A DNA stretch of 33,001 nucleotides from NCBI GenBank assembly GCA_030428915.1, contig JAUIDM010000007.1, forward strand, positions 1 through 33,001, in the 5' to 3' direction. The first letter of the stretch is position 1; every line of letters starts with the position of its first letter. The notes beneath the pieces were generated by a model, which saw nothing but the letters and a program-made list of their open reading frames with translations, was not told where the DNA came from and ran no database searches. Source of the stretch: Alphaproteobacteria bacterium (GTDB lineage: Bacteria > Pseudomonadota > Alphaproteobacteria > Rhodobacterales > Rhodobacteraceae). Made by a program: the position numbers and the translations under genes. Below, piece after piece: positions 7,870 to 16,528 of this stretch.

Positions 7870-8121
7870 ATGGCAAGCACGAGCGTCACACTTGGCCCCC
7901 ATTGGGACGAATTCATCGCCCTGATGCTTAAAGAGGGGCGTTACGGGTCAACCAGCGAGTTGATCCGCGCCTCTCTGCGCCTGATGGAGGAGCAGGAGGG
8001 GCAGCGGGCGCGACTTCGCGTTGCGCTGATGGAGGGCAAACAATCCGGTGACGCCGGTCCGCTTGACATGGATGAGATCAAGCGCGAGGCGCGGAGCCGC
8101 TCTGGCGCTCCTGATGCGTGA
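7870..8121 (+). CDS. parD: ParD-family antitoxin
   Basis: An 83-residue type II antitoxin. The N-terminus is a ribbon-helix-helix DNA-binding domain (MASTSVTLGPHWDEFIALM, then GRYGSTSELIRASLRLMEEQE), as in ParD and CopG-like antitoxins. The C-terminal half is charged and would wrap the toxin. I prefer the ATG at 7870 because GGAG lies at proper spacing; the ATG at 7864 would sit directly on that site. It overlaps parE by 8 bases. It likely autoregulates the operon from the AT-rich stretch just upstream (7830-7860). The pair is inserted in the accessory island as a plasmid-stabilising addiction module. Confidence 0.88.
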   Translation: MASTSVTLGPHWDEFIALMLKEGRYGSTSELIRASLRLMEEQEGQRARLRVALMEGKQSGDAGPLDMDEIKREARSRSGAPDA

Positions 8122-8413
8122 AATCCATTACTCCCAGGCGGCAAAATCCGACCTCGTCGATATCTGGGTCGAGACACATGGGCAGTGGGGCGAGGCGCAG
8201 GCGGACCGCTATCTCGACGACATCGAGCGTGCCCTGAAGGGTCTCATCGCCAACCCGCAAATGGGGCCTGACTGTTCCGATCTCTTGCAGGGTGCGCGGA
8301 AACTGATCACGGGTCGCCACCTCGTGTTCTACGAGGTGTACCCGGACAGGATCTTCGTGATCCGGGTCTTGCATCAGTCCATGGACGTGCCGAGGCATCT
8401 GCGGTCGTCCTGA
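8114..8413 (+). CDS. parE: ParE-family toxin
   Basis: A 99-residue RelE/ParE-fold toxin starting at the ATG that overlaps the end of parD (ATGCGTGA). Family features are YSQAAKSDLVDIWVE at the N-terminus, a helical hairpin ending DDIERALKGLIANPQMG, and the terminal strands RHLVFYEVYPDRIFVIRVLHQSMDVPRHL. ParE toxins usually poison DNA gyrase; the exact target cannot be read from sequence. The track ORF starting at 8048 is an upstream extension into parD. Confidence 0.88.
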   Translation: MREIHYSQAAKSDLVDIWVETHGQWGEAQADRYLDDIERALKGLIANPQMGPDCSDLLQGARKLITGRHLVFYEVYPDRIFVIRVLHQSMDVPRHLRSS

Positions 8414-8464
8414 TAACGGGCAAATTTGCACCGGGGCTTTGCCATAAAAGAGCGAGAGACAGGG

Positions 8465-8485
8465 CGGGAGGGGTGACCCCTCCCG
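8465..8485 (+). terminator. Very stable GC hairpin between parE and the helicase gene
   Basis: CGGGAGGGG-TGA-CCCCTCCCG is a perfect 9-bp stem with a 3-base loop, about 50 bases after parE and 55 before the helicase gene. No T run follows, so it may slow transcription or protect an mRNA end rather than terminate fully. Confidence 0.45.
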
Positions 8486-8539
8486 GGTGAGAGAGTGCAC
8501 GCGGGGCTCGGGGCCAACCCTAAACCCCGGAGATTGCCG

Positions 8540-11500
8540 ATGAACGCTCACCCCCATTCCGTCCCTCTTGCGCCCGAGGCCGAGGCCCCTGCCCGCCCGG
8601 AAGCCTCGCGCTTCGCCCAAAACCTGATCCAGGCTGCAAGAACCCTCGTCCCCTTGTTAGAGGCAGGCAGGTCCATCGACGCCGCTGCCCTGCGCGCCGC
8701 GATGGAGGATGCTTTCGGCGCAAGCGACACGAGTGGTGCCTGGGTCTGGAAGGACGCCTATGAGGCCGCCGAGGTGGCCCAGATCCTGATGCTCGCACGC
8801 TACGGCGCGCTGATGCAGCGGCAGGCACCCTCGCCGCAAGCCTTTCTCACCATGATCGAACGGCTGGCTTGTCTGGCCCCGTCGCACACGCGGCGCTCCG
8901 AAGACAGTGTCCGGCTGCAACAATTCTCGACCCCTCTTCCCCTGGCGGCCATCGTCTCGCATGCGGCGGGGTTTCGGGACGACGACCTGATGCTCGAGCC
9001 GTCGGCGGGCACCGGCATGCTGGCGATCTTCGCCCGGATCGCAGGCGCTCGCCTGGCGCTGAACGAGCTCGCGGAGACGCGCCGCGCGTTGCTGGAGCAG
9101 CTATTCTCCGACGCTGCAGTCTCGGAACACGATGCCGCCTCGATCGACGACCGTTTGGATCGGTCAATCACGCCCTTGGTTATTGTGATGAACCCGCCGT
9201 TTTCTGCGGCCAACCATGTCGAGGGCAAGTTCCGGCAGGCCACCAGCCAGCATGTTCTCTCCGCCCTGGCGCGTCTCGTGCCCGGCGGGCGTCTCGTCGT
9301 CATCACTGGCGAGAGTTTTCGCCCCTCCACGAAGAGTTTCCAGTCGACGTTTCAGCGGATCGGGCAGAGCGCTGACGTTGTGTTTTCCGCAGCCATCGAC
9401 GGCAAGGTCTTCGCTCGGCATGGCACAACGATCGACACTAGGCTGACGGTGATCGACAAGCGCGTGGCTGGTGCTGAAGAGACCGCACCAGCTGATATTG
9501 ACGCCGCCTATCATCCGATCTGCGCGACCACGAGTGATCTTCTCTCCGCAGTGCTCACCCATTGTCCCGCGCGCCGCAACCCCCTGCCCTGCCCCACTGG
9601 CGCGGCTCTTTCGGTGCCACCTCGCCCGACCCGCACCAACCTGCATGCCCTGCGCAACGCCGCGCGCCAGGAAACCCGCGCCCTCGCCGAAGAACGCGCG
9701 AGGCATCCCTTCGATGACGTCGAAACCGCCCCGCTCGACTACCTGCCGAAAGCCTGGAGCGAGCCTGACGGCGCTTTGCAGGACACGGTCTACGAGGCCT
9801 ATGACCTTCAGGCGATCCGGATCGATGGTGCGGTGGAGCATCCGACTGCTCTCGTGCAGTCCGCCGCCATGGCCTCGGTTCCGCCACCCATCCCGACCTA
9901 CCGCCCCGTCCTGCCGAAGTTCCTCATCGCCGACGGCCTACTTTCCGCGCCGCAGCTCGAAAGCGTCATCTATGCGGGCAATGCGCACGAGACGCATCTC
10001 AAGGGCTGGTTTAAGCGCGGCGAGATAGAGGGCCAGTTGATGGCCGCGACTGAGGGCGACAACGGTGCCTTCCGTCTGCGCAAGGGCTGGTTCCTGGGTG
10101 ATGGCACCGGCTGCGGCAAGGGGCGGCAGGTCGCGGGGATCATCCTCGACAATTGGCTGCAGGGACGCCGCCGCGCGGTCTGGGTGTCGAAAAGCGACAA
10201 GCTCATCGAAGATGCGCGCCGCGACTGGATGGCGCTCGGTGGGCGCGAAAGCGATATCGTGCCGCTCTCGAAATTCCGTCAGGGCAGCGACATTCGTCTG
10301 CCCGAGGGTATCCTCTTCGTCACCTACGCCACTCTGCGCTCAGCCGAGCGAGAGGGCAAAGCCTCCCGCCTCGATCAGGTGACGTCTTGGCTCGGCGAGG
10401 GGTTCGACGGGGCCATCGCTTTCGACGAAAGCCACGCCATGGCGAATGCCGCCGGCGAAAAGTCCGACCGCGGCGACAAAAAGGCGTCCCAGCAGGGTCT
10501 CGCTGGCCTCGCGCTGCAAAACGCCGTGCCCGATGCGCGGGTGCTCTACGTCTCAGCGACCGGTGCCACGGTCGTCGGCAATCTCGCTTATGCCTCCCGT
10601 CTCGGGCTCTGGGGCACCGGGGATTTCCCCTTCGTGACGCGGGCCGAATTCGTCGCCGCGATGGAAGCCGGGGGTATTGCCGCCATGGAAATGATCTCGC
10701 GCGATCTGAAGGCGCTCGGGCTGTATCTGGCACGCTCGCTCTCCTATGCCGGGGTCGAATACGAGATGCTGGTGCATGAGCTGACGCCTGCGCAGGTCGC
10801 GATCTATGACAGCTACGCTGATGCGTATCAGATCATCCATACCAACCTTGAGGCAGCGCTGCAGGCGTCCGGTATTTCCTCCGAGACCGGCACCTTGAAC
10901 GCCCAGGCGAAATCCGCTGCGCGCTCGGCCTTCGAGAGCAACAAGCAGCGTTTCTTCAATCATCTCATCACCGCCATGAAATGCCCCTCACTGATCCGCG
11001 CGATCGAGGCGGACCTGGCAGCGGGTCATTCGGCGGTGATCCAGGTGGTCTCGACCAGCGAGGCGGTGATGGAACGCCGCCTCGAAGACATCCCGCCCTC
11101 CGACTGGGACGACCTGCAGGTCGATTTTACGCCGAGGGAGGCGGTCATGGAGTATTTGATGCACAGCTTCCCGACGCAACTTTTCGAGCCCTATACGGAC
11201 GAGAATGGCGATCTGCGGTCGCGCCCCGCCCTCGATGGCGATGGCAATCCGATCATCTGCCGTGAGGCGGAACGGCGACGGGACGATCTTGTCGAGCATC
11301 TGGGTGCCCTCGCCCCGGTGCAGGGCGCGCTCGATCAGATCCTCTGGCATTTCGGCGGGGACGCTGTGGCCGAGGTCACGGGGCGCAAGCGGCGCATCGC
11401 GAGGACGCGTGAAGGGCGGCTCAAGGTCGAGAACCGCCCCGCCTCCTCCAACCTCGGTGAAACGCAGGCCTTCATGGACGATGCCAAACGCATCCTGATC

Positions 11501-12937
11501 TTCTCCGATGCCGGTGGCACCGGGCGCAGCTATCATGCTGATTTAGGCGCCAAGAACCAGCGCCTCAGGGTGCATTACCTGCTGGAGCCCGGCTGGAAGG
11601 CCGACAACGCGATCCAGGGGCTCGGGCGCACCAACCGCACCAATCAGGCGCAGCCGCCGCTCTTCCGCCCCGTCGCGACCAATGTGAAAGGCGAGAAGCG
11701 GTTTCTCTCCACCATCGCGCGCCGCCTCGACACGCTTGGTGCCATCACCAAGGGGCAACGCGAGACCGGCGGTCAGAACATGTTCCGCGCCGAGGACAAT
11801 CTCGAGAGCCCCTACGCACGGACGGCGCTGCGACAGTTCTTCTACAAGCTGCGTGCGGGCAAGATCGACGCCTGCTGCTATGCGAAATTTCAGGAGATGA
11901 CCGGGCTGACGCTCGAGGAGGCGGATGGCACGATGAAGGAAAACCTGCCGCCGATCCAGCAGTTCCTGAACCGCTGCCTGGCACTCCGCATCGACATGCA
12001 GGACGCGATTTTTGAGGCCTTCGGCGGGTTTCTTTCGGCCATCATCGAAGATGCGCGCCAGGCGGGCACGCTCGATGTCGGCCTCGAAACCCTGCGCGCC
12101 GAGAAGTTCGTCATCACCGACCGCAAGGTCATCTTCGAGCATGAGGCGACGGGCGCGACGGCCACCGCCCTGACTGTCGAGCGGACCGATCGCAACGATC
12201 CGCTCACCCTGCCCCTGGTCAAAGCCATCTGCGCGGATACAAAAGGCGCCACGCTCTGCTGGAACACCTCCTCCAAACGCGCGGCCCTGATGGTGAAGGC
12301 GCCGGCCTTCATGGATGAAGACGGCGTGCCGATCCTGCGTGTGAAACTGCTGCGGCCCATGGCAACAGAAATCCTCGCGCTGACCGAGTTCTCGAAATCA
12401 CACTGGGAAGAGGTCGATGATGCGATGTTCGAACAGCTTTGGCAGGCCGAGGTTGAGGCCGTGCCCGAGTTCACAACCTCGAAGATCACGCTGATCTGTG
12501 GGTTGCTCCTTCCGATCTGGGATCGGCTGCCCGCCGACAACATGCGCATCTATCGTCTGCAGACTGAGGATGGGGAGCGTGCCATTGGCCGTCTGGTCAG
12601 TCAGGAGCAGCTTCTCAATGTCTATGCGCGGCTCGGACTCGACTGCCAGGTCGAGATGACGCCGCAGGAGGTGTTCTGCGCGGTGATGGAGGCGCGAACG
12701 ACCTTGAGCCTGCTCGGCGGCTATCAGCTGCGCCGGTCGTTGGTCATGGGACAGCCGAGGCTCGAGCTCATCGGTGCGTCGGGTGCGGCCTTGCCGGGAC
12801 TCAAAGTCTTGGGCTGTTTCACCGAGGTGATCCAGTGGAAGACGCGGGTGTTCATCCCGGTGGACGGCATCGACGTGCTGACGAGGGTCCTCGCCGAACA
12901 TCCGGTTGGCGCCAGCGCCTCGGATGTCGCCGCATGA
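8540..12937 (+). CDS. Methyltransferase fused to strawberry-notch-type helicase
   Basis: A 1465-residue protein; the ATG at 8540 follows a GGAG. The N-terminal part holds a class I SAM-binding motif (EPSAGTGMLAIFA, near residue 152) and the N6-adenine methyltransferase signature NPPFS (near 218). Next is a superfamily 2 helicase of the strawberry-notch type: Walker A GDGTGCGKGRQ near residue 520, a DEAH-like motif FDESHAMAN near 628, SATGATVVGN after it, and motif VI QGLGRTNRTNQ near 1024. The C-terminal 400 residues are undefined. Such MTase-helicase fusions occur on conjugative plasmids and phages; the P1 DarB antirestriction protein has a comparable architecture. A role in protecting or remodelling incoming DNA is inference. 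It overlaps the Toprim gene by 4 bases (ATGA). Confidence 0.88.
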   Translation: MNAHPHSVPLAPEAEAPARPEASRFAQNLIQAARTLVPLLEAGRSIDAAALRAAMEDAFGASDTSGAWVWKDAYEAAEVAQILMLARYGALMQRQAPSPQAFLTMIERLACLAPSHTRRSEDSVRLQQFSTPLPLAAIVSHAAGFRDDDLMLEPSAGTGMLAIFARIAGARLALNELAETRRALLEQLFSDAAVSEHDAASIDDRLDRSITPLVIVMNPPFSAANHVEGKFRQATSQHVLSALARLVPGGRLVVITGESFRPSTKSFQSTFQRIGQSADVVFSAAIDGKVFARHGTTIDTRLTVIDKRVAGAEETAPADIDAAYHPICATTSDLLSAVLTHCPARRNPLPCPTGAALSVPPRPTRTNLHALRNAARQETRALAEERARHPFDDVETAPLDYLPKAWSEPDGALQDTVYEAYDLQAIRIDGAVEHPTALVQSAAMASVPPPIPTYRPVLPKFLIADGLLSAPQLESVIYAGNAHETHLKGWFKRGEIEGQLMAATEGDNGAFRLRKGWFLGDGTGCGKGRQVAGIILDNWLQGRRRAVWVSKSDKLIEDARRDWMALGGRESDIVPLSKFRQGSDIRLPEGILFVTYATLRSAEREGKASRLDQVTSWLGEGFDGAIAFDESHAMANAAGEKSDRGDKKASQQGLAGLALQNAVPDARVLYVSATGATVVGNLAYASRLGLWGTGDFPFVTRAEFVAAMEAGGIAAMEMISRDLKALGLYLARSLSYAGVEYEMLVHELTPAQVAIYDSYADAYQIIHTNLEAALQASGISSETGTLNAQAKSAARSAFESNKQRFFNHLITAMKCPSLIRAIEADLAAGHSAVIQVVSTSEAVMERRLEDIPPSDWDDLQVDFTPREAVMEYLMHSFPTQLFEPYTDENGDLRSRPALDGDGNPIICREAERRRDDLVEHLGALAPVQGALDQILWHFGGDAVAEVTGRKRRIARTREGRLKVENRPASSNLGETQAFMDDAKRILIFSDAGGTGRSYHADLGAKNQRLRVHYLLEPGWKADNAIQGLGRTNRTNQAQPPLFRPVATNVKGEKRFLSTIARRLDTLGAITKGQRETGGQNMFRAEDNLESPYARTALRQFFYKLRAGKIDACCYAKFQEMTGLTLEEADGTMKENLPPIQQFLNRCLALRIDMQDAIFEAFGGFLSAIIEDARQAGTLDVGLETLRAEKFVITDRKVIFEHEATGATATALTVERTDRNDPLTLPLVKAICADTKGATLCWNTSSKRAALMVKAPAFMDEDGVPILRVKLLRPMATEILALTEFSKSHWEEVDDAMFEQLWQAEVEAVPEFTTSKITLICGLLLPIWDRLPADNMRIYRLQTEDGERAIGRLVSQEQLLNVYARLGLDCQVEMTPQEVFCAVMEARTTLSLLGGYQLRRSLVMGQPRLELIGASGAALPGLKVLGCFTEVIQWKTRVFIPVDGIDVLTRVLAEHPVGASASDVAA

Positions 12938-13980
12938 GCGTGCGGCGCAGCATCGCAGACCTCTCGGCCGATCTTGCGGACCGTGCCGAGAGTTTCTGCC
13001 GCTTGTATTTCCCCGAGGGGCGCAAGCAGGGCAATTATTGGCAGGTTGGCGATACCTCAGGCTCCAAGGGTCAGAGCCTTGCCATCCGGCTCCAGGCGCA
13101 GGGTGGTCGTAAAGCCGGGTCCTGGACCGATTATGCGACGGGTGAATACGGCGACCTGATTGACCTGCTGCGTGAACGGCTTGGGTCAGTCACGCTCAAG
13201 GAAACGCTGAGGGAAGCCCGGTCCTTTCTCGGCGAGGCCCCCTACCCTCCAGCATCTCGTGAAACCCAAAGCGCTGAGCGCCCGGATGCAGCCTCCAGCA
13301 AACGCATCGCGCGGGCGCGCAACCTCTTTGCCGCGGGCAAGCCGGTCCTGGGCACCCTGGCCGCCACCTATCTGCAGCGGCGCGGGATCATACGGCTTGG
13401 ACCTGCCCTCCGCTATCACCCGCGGGTCTTCTTGCGGAAGGGCGAGGACGATCCCGATCCGCGGCAAAGGACCCCTGCCCTACTGGCGAAGATCACCGAC
13501 AATCGGGGCCAGATCACCGGATGCGCAAGGGTCTATCTCGACCCGTCCACCGGCGGTCTGGCCGCGATCGAGAGTCCGAAACGGATCCTCGGGCAGCTTC
13601 ACGGCCATGCCATCCGCTTCTGGTCCGGCTCACCTCGCAGCGATCTCATCGTCGGCGAGGGGCTCGAGAACATCCTCTCGGTTGGCACGGCTCTCCCGGA
13701 GTTCGATCTCGCCTCCTGTCTCACCGCCACCCATCTCAGCCTCTTCATCCCGCCGCCGGGGATCAAGCGTATCTGGATCGCGCGGGATAATGACGAAGCC
13801 GGACGCAACGCATCAAAGAGACTGCGTAACCAACTGGAATCACTTGGAATTGCCTGTTATGATCTCGTGCCGAACATGGGCGATTTCAACGACGATCTGC
13901 GGACTTTCGGCAAGGATGCGCTGCGCCGGTCCCTGTTAGAGGCCATGAAAGCACAAGGTCTGGAGATTGAGGACGGGTGA
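12934..13980 (+). CDS. Toprim-domain, DnaG/primase-like protein
   Basis: A 348-residue protein whose ATG overlaps the helicase stop, so the two are translationally coupled. The N-terminal part (GRKQGNYWQVGDTSGSKGQS, then GSWTDYATGEYGDLIDLL) resembles the DUF7146-type domain of plasmid primases, though a full zinc ribbon is not visible. The C-terminal Toprim fold shows LIVGEGLENILS (the catalytic Glu), IWIARDNDEAG (the DxD-type motif) and GDFNDDL. It probably acts on DNA with the helicase, in primer synthesis or strand processing during transfer or replication. It lacks a recognisable helicase domain of its own. Confidence 0.85.
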   Translation: MSVRRSIADLSADLADRAESFCRLYFPEGRKQGNYWQVGDTSGSKGQSLAIRLQAQGGRKAGSWTDYATGEYGDLIDLLRERLGSVTLKETLREARSFLGEAPYPPASRETQSAERPDAASSKRIARARNLFAAGKPVLGTLAATYLQRRGIIRLGPALRYHPRVFLRKGEDDPDPRQRTPALLAKITDNRGQITGCARVYLDPSTGGLAAIESPKRILGQLHGHAIRFWSGSPRSDLIVGEGLENILSVGTALPEFDLASCLTATHLSLFIPPPGIKRIWIARDNDEAGRNASKRLRNQLESLGIACYDLVPNMGDFNDDLRTFGKDALRRSLLEAMKAQGLEIEDG

Positions 13981-14278
13981 CCGCCAACTTCCTCAGCGAA
14001 GTCTGAAAGGGCAAAGGTTCCGCGGGTTCGATCTGATCCCGTTTGGAAAAGGGGTGCGATGGACCAGCGGGTCGGGGCTGAGTGCCCCTCGCCCGGGCAG
14101 CAATGCGCCGATACCCGGAAAATTCCCCTGAGCCTTCGGCTCATTCCTCGCGGGACCAATTTTCTGGCCCACGGCGCATTCTCCGCTGCGCTCCGATCCT
14201 GACGGATGCGGCCCGGTCGCCGCCGGTCCTGGTATCGCCCCATCCAAATCGGGTCAGATCAAACAGAGGAACCAGACA
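13981..14278 (+). promoter_or_regulatory. Intergenic leader with structured element before DUF2493
   Basis: No gene is visible in these 298 bp. TTCCCCTGA (14123), a 6-bp stem TGAGCC-TTC-GGCTCA, CATTCCTCGCG (14142) and TCTCCGCTGCGCTCCG (14180) follow in order. The same blocks at nearly the same spacings occur in the DUF736 leader at 16328, 16347 and 16383, with a differently paired stem. This points to a shared RNA or operator element. AGAGGA lies about 11 bases before the DUF2493 ATG. Confidence 0.5.
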
Positions 14279-15190
14279 ATGCCCCATCAGACAGACATCC
14301 AAGAGGAGACCGGCGTGACCGCCGCCATCCTCGACCACCTTGCGCTTCACGGCGCAACGCCGGGACCGGGCGAAATCGATCACCGCCCCCTGCCCCAGCC
14401 CGACGAGGTCGAGCTCGCCATGGCGACGCTTTTTGAGACCACCATCGGCCTCCTCACCGGCAGCCAGCTGGAAGACAATCTCGAAGAGATGCTCTGGTCC
14501 CTCACTTCGATCTTCCATCGCCGGCTCACCCATATCCAGAAGCTCCTTGACGACAACGAATTCGAGGTCCGGGAGAGTCTGGCCATCCAAGACGGCTCCG
14601 AGGTCGCCTCGGTCGAGCTGGAACGCCTCCAGATGATCGGGCTGAAGCTCTGGGACCATCGCGACGCTTTCGAGCAGATGCGCGATCTGGCCGTGGACCA
14701 CTTCTCGGCCGCCACGGGCTCGCCCTGGCTGCCCCGCACCGGATCCAAGGTCTCGCATCGCGGCTTGACCTCCGCCGTGGTGGACAGCCGGGCCTATCTC
14801 TCGGCAAAGCGCCGCAAGGAGACCGAAGTGCACTGCCCCGAAGGTACAAGGATCGCCTTCTCAGGGGGCGATTATCACGCCTACGATCTGATCTGGTCCG
14901 TGCTCGACGCCACGCACGCCAAATACCCCGATATGGTGCTGCTTCACGGCGGCACGCCGAAAGGCGCCGAGATGATCGCGGCCCGTTGGGCAGATACCCG
15001 TGGCGTCACCCAAGTGGTCTTCAAACCCGACTGGAAGAGCCACGGCAAGGCCGCCCCCTTCAAGCGCAATGACAAGATGCTCGAGACCATGCCGCAGGGT
15101 CTGATCGCCACCCCCGGTTCGGGTATCACCGAGAACATCGTCGACAAGGCCCGCAAGCTCGGGATCCGCATCAAGAGGATCGGGGCTTAG
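14279..15190 (+). CDS. DUF2493 (YspA-like, SLOG superfamily) protein
   Basis: A 303-residue protein. The first 180 residues are helical and plasmid-specific. The C-terminal third is the DUF2493/SLOG Rossmann-like domain: RIAFSGGDYHAYDLIWSVLD, then LLHGGTPKGAEMIAARWAD, and VVFKPDWKSHGKAAPFKRND. SLOG proteins bind nucleotides or nucleotide-derived ligands, and several act as sensors in conflict systems; DUF2493 itself is uncharacterised as far as I know. It is commonly found with DUF736 and strawberry-notch genes. The gene ends just before the convergent higA. Confidence 0.85.
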   Translation: MPHQTDIQEETGVTAAILDHLALHGATPGPGEIDHRPLPQPDEVELAMATLFETTIGLLTGSQLEDNLEEMLWSLTSIFHRRLTHIQKLLDDNEFEVRESLAIQDGSEVASVELERLQMIGLKLWDHRDAFEQMRDLAVDHFSAATGSPWLPRTGSKVSHRGLTSAVVDSRAYLSAKRRKETEVHCPEGTRIAFSGGDYHAYDLIWSVLDATHAKYPDMVLLHGGTPKGAEMIAARWADTRGVTQVVFKPDWKSHGKAAPFKRNDKMLETMPQGLIATPGSGITENIVDKARKLGIRIKRIGA

Positions 15191-15198
15191 GCCCCGGT

Positions 15199-15492
15199 TC
15201 ATGCGCCGCGCAAGAGATCTTGCACAACAGAAGGTTTCTTGGCGATCAAGGCCAGCAGAACCTGCGCCGGGCCGGTCGGGTGTCGGCGCCCATGTTCCCA
15301 GTTCAGAAGCGTGCCCTTCGCGACGCCAATGCTCTTGGCAAATTCCGCCTGGGACAGGCCCGTCCGTTGCCGGACTTTGGCAACATCAACCTCCGCCACG
15401 GAGACTTCATGGACCTTCGCGTCGGCCAAGTCGCCATCTGCGAAGGCCAGCGCCTCTTCCAGCCCCTTGGAGATGGATTCGAATGCACTCAT
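15199..15492 (-). CDS. higA: HigA/NadS-like helix-turn-helix antitoxin
   Basis: A 97-residue antitoxin. An acidic N-terminal extension (GLEEALAFADGDLADAKVHEV) is followed by a Cro/C1-type helix-turn-helix (VRQRTGLSQAEFAKSIGVAKGTLLNWEHGRRHPTGPAQVLL). This matches antitoxins encoded downstream of HigB/RelE toxins. Its ATG overlaps the toxin stop as ATGA. It neutralises the toxin and probably represses the operon. It is convergent with DUF2493, with only 8 bases between the two stops. Confidence 0.85.
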   Translation of the reverse strand: MSAFESISKGLEEALAFADGDLADAKVHEVSVAEVDVAKVRQRTGLSQAEFAKSIGVAKGTLLNWEHGRRHPTGPAQVLLALIAKKPSVVQDLLRGA

Positions 15493-15830
15493 GTTGCGTC
15501 TCCATATTTCGCGACAAGCGCCTTGCTCATCTCTACTGCCGCGGCCTGTTCGGTTTTCGACAGGTTGGCTTTCTCATTCTTGGCGAAGACCGTGATCAGG
15601 AAGATCGGCATATGGGTCCCGCCAAAGACATACACCGTCCTGAAGCCGCCGCTCTTGCCGCCCCCTTCTCTCGGGATGCGGACCTTGCGCAATCCGCCAC
15701 CAAGAGAGATGCCCGCTTCCGGATTGGCGGCAATGAAGCTGATAGCGGCCTCGCGCTCCTGGTCCGACATGATTGCCTTGGCGCGCCTCTGGAATTCGGG
15801 CAGTTCGACCACTGTCTGCAATCGTGTCAT
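15489..15830 (-). CDS. higB: RelE/HigB-family toxin
   Basis: The track ORF begins at 15929, but its first 33 residues are atypical. I place the start at 15830 (MTRLQTVVELPEFQRRA, 113 residues); 15842 is an alternative. The core is RelE/HigB-like: AISFIAANPEAGISLGGGLRKVRIPREGGGKSGGFRTVYVF and then MPIFLITVFAKNEKANLSKTE. Such toxins usually cleave ribosome-associated mRNA. A promoter-like pair lies directly upstream and would put transcription within a few bases of the ATG. The toxin-first order is typical of HigBA. Confidence 0.85.
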   Translation of the reverse strand: MTRLQTVVELPEFQRRAKAIMSDQEREAAISFIAANPEAGISLGGGLRKVRIPREGGGKSGGFRTVYVFGGTHMPIFLITVFAKNEKANLSKTEQAAAVEMSKALVAKYGDAT

Positions 15831-15839
15831 CTTCAGTAC

Positions 15840-15868
15840 CATATAGGTTTCGGCGGCGTATGTGTCAA
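15840..15868 (-). promoter_or_regulatory. Predicted sigma-70-like promoter of higBA
   Basis: On the minus strand TTGACA (15863-15868) and TATATG (15840-15845) are separated by 17 bp. The start point would fall near 15833, only a few bases before the toxin ATG at 15830, suggesting a leaderless or nearly leaderless message. Confidence 0.5.
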
Positions 15869-16232
15869 TGACGTATAGCATGAGCATTAGAAGGGCAAGT
15901 CGGCGACGCTTGCCGGAGCTAGAGAGCATGTCCAGTCCGTTGGTAGCGGCGGTCCTTGGTCAAATGTCCTGTCACATTTTCTGACCAAACCAACCAGCCG
16001 GGCTGTCATTTAGGGCTATTGGATGGTTGCGGTGTCTCGTGGCGACCCGGCCTTTCGTTCCGCGCTCTGTTCGCCTGGAGCACTCCTCCGCATCGTGGGC
16101 GCTTCAGCAAAGACAATCGGCGCGGTAGTGATCCTGGGGGATGCGGTTTTGACATCTGCTCTGTGTCTTACCTCCGGTGAGTTCGAAGGGAGCCAGGGCC
16201 CTCGCGGCATCTCCATCGGCTGTTCACCCACA
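15869..16232. other. Intergenic DNA between higB and the DUF736 leader
   Basis: No gene is supported. It contains the long inverted repeat at 15956-15988. About 40 bases before 16233 it shows weak, decaying similarity to the sequence before the second DUF736 leader (GCATCT, TCGGC, GTTC and CCA blocks in the same order), so the repeat homology fades out here rather than stopping sharply. Confidence 0.4.
15956..15988. repeat. 33-bp inverted repeat upstream of higBA
   Basis: TTGGTCA and TGACCAA form the outer arms, and AAATGT and ACATTT form inner arms around cctgtc, with a small bulge on one side. It could be an operator, a recombination remnant or the end of a lost element. It lies about 90 bp upstream of the predicted higBA -35. 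Confidence 0.5.
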
Positions 16233-16528
16233 TTCCTTCGCGGCCGCCGCACTTCTCCCGATGTCTGAGTTGCATAACATGCTGGTCGCAGCTGTCGTCC
16301 CGCCCACAAAGGTTGTCGCCGATCTTTTTCCCCTGACCCTGCGGGCCATTCCTCGCGAAGCAAAAAGACCTGCGCCTGCCCCTCTCCGCTTCGCTTCGCC
16401 ATCGGTGTGGCCGGGCCTTGGCCAGCTGCAAGGTGACCATCATTGCAACGCAAACAAGGAGAAGAGCAATGACCACGAACTGCATCAAATTCACCAGCGC
16501 CGACATCGAAACCGCCAAGGGCGTCGGC
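16233..16528 (+). repeat. Direct repeat copy A: DUF736 leader and gene start
   Basis: These 296 bp match 32706-33001 with only four mismatches, all in the first 45 bases. The offset between copies is 16,473 bp. It covers the DUF736 leader and the first 20 codons; the window ends before showing whether copy B continues further. Confidence 0.95.
16328..16398 (+). promoter_or_regulatory. Conserved structured leader element of DUF736
   Basis: TTCCCCTGA, a stem formed by CCC-TGC-GGG, CATTCCTCGCG and TCTCCGCTTCGCTTCG follow in order. The first two sequence blocks are 19 bases apart, exactly as in the DUF2493 leader. The stem bases differ from that copy but still pair, which suggests selection on structure. 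It lies 70 bases before the DUF736 start. Confidence 0.5.
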
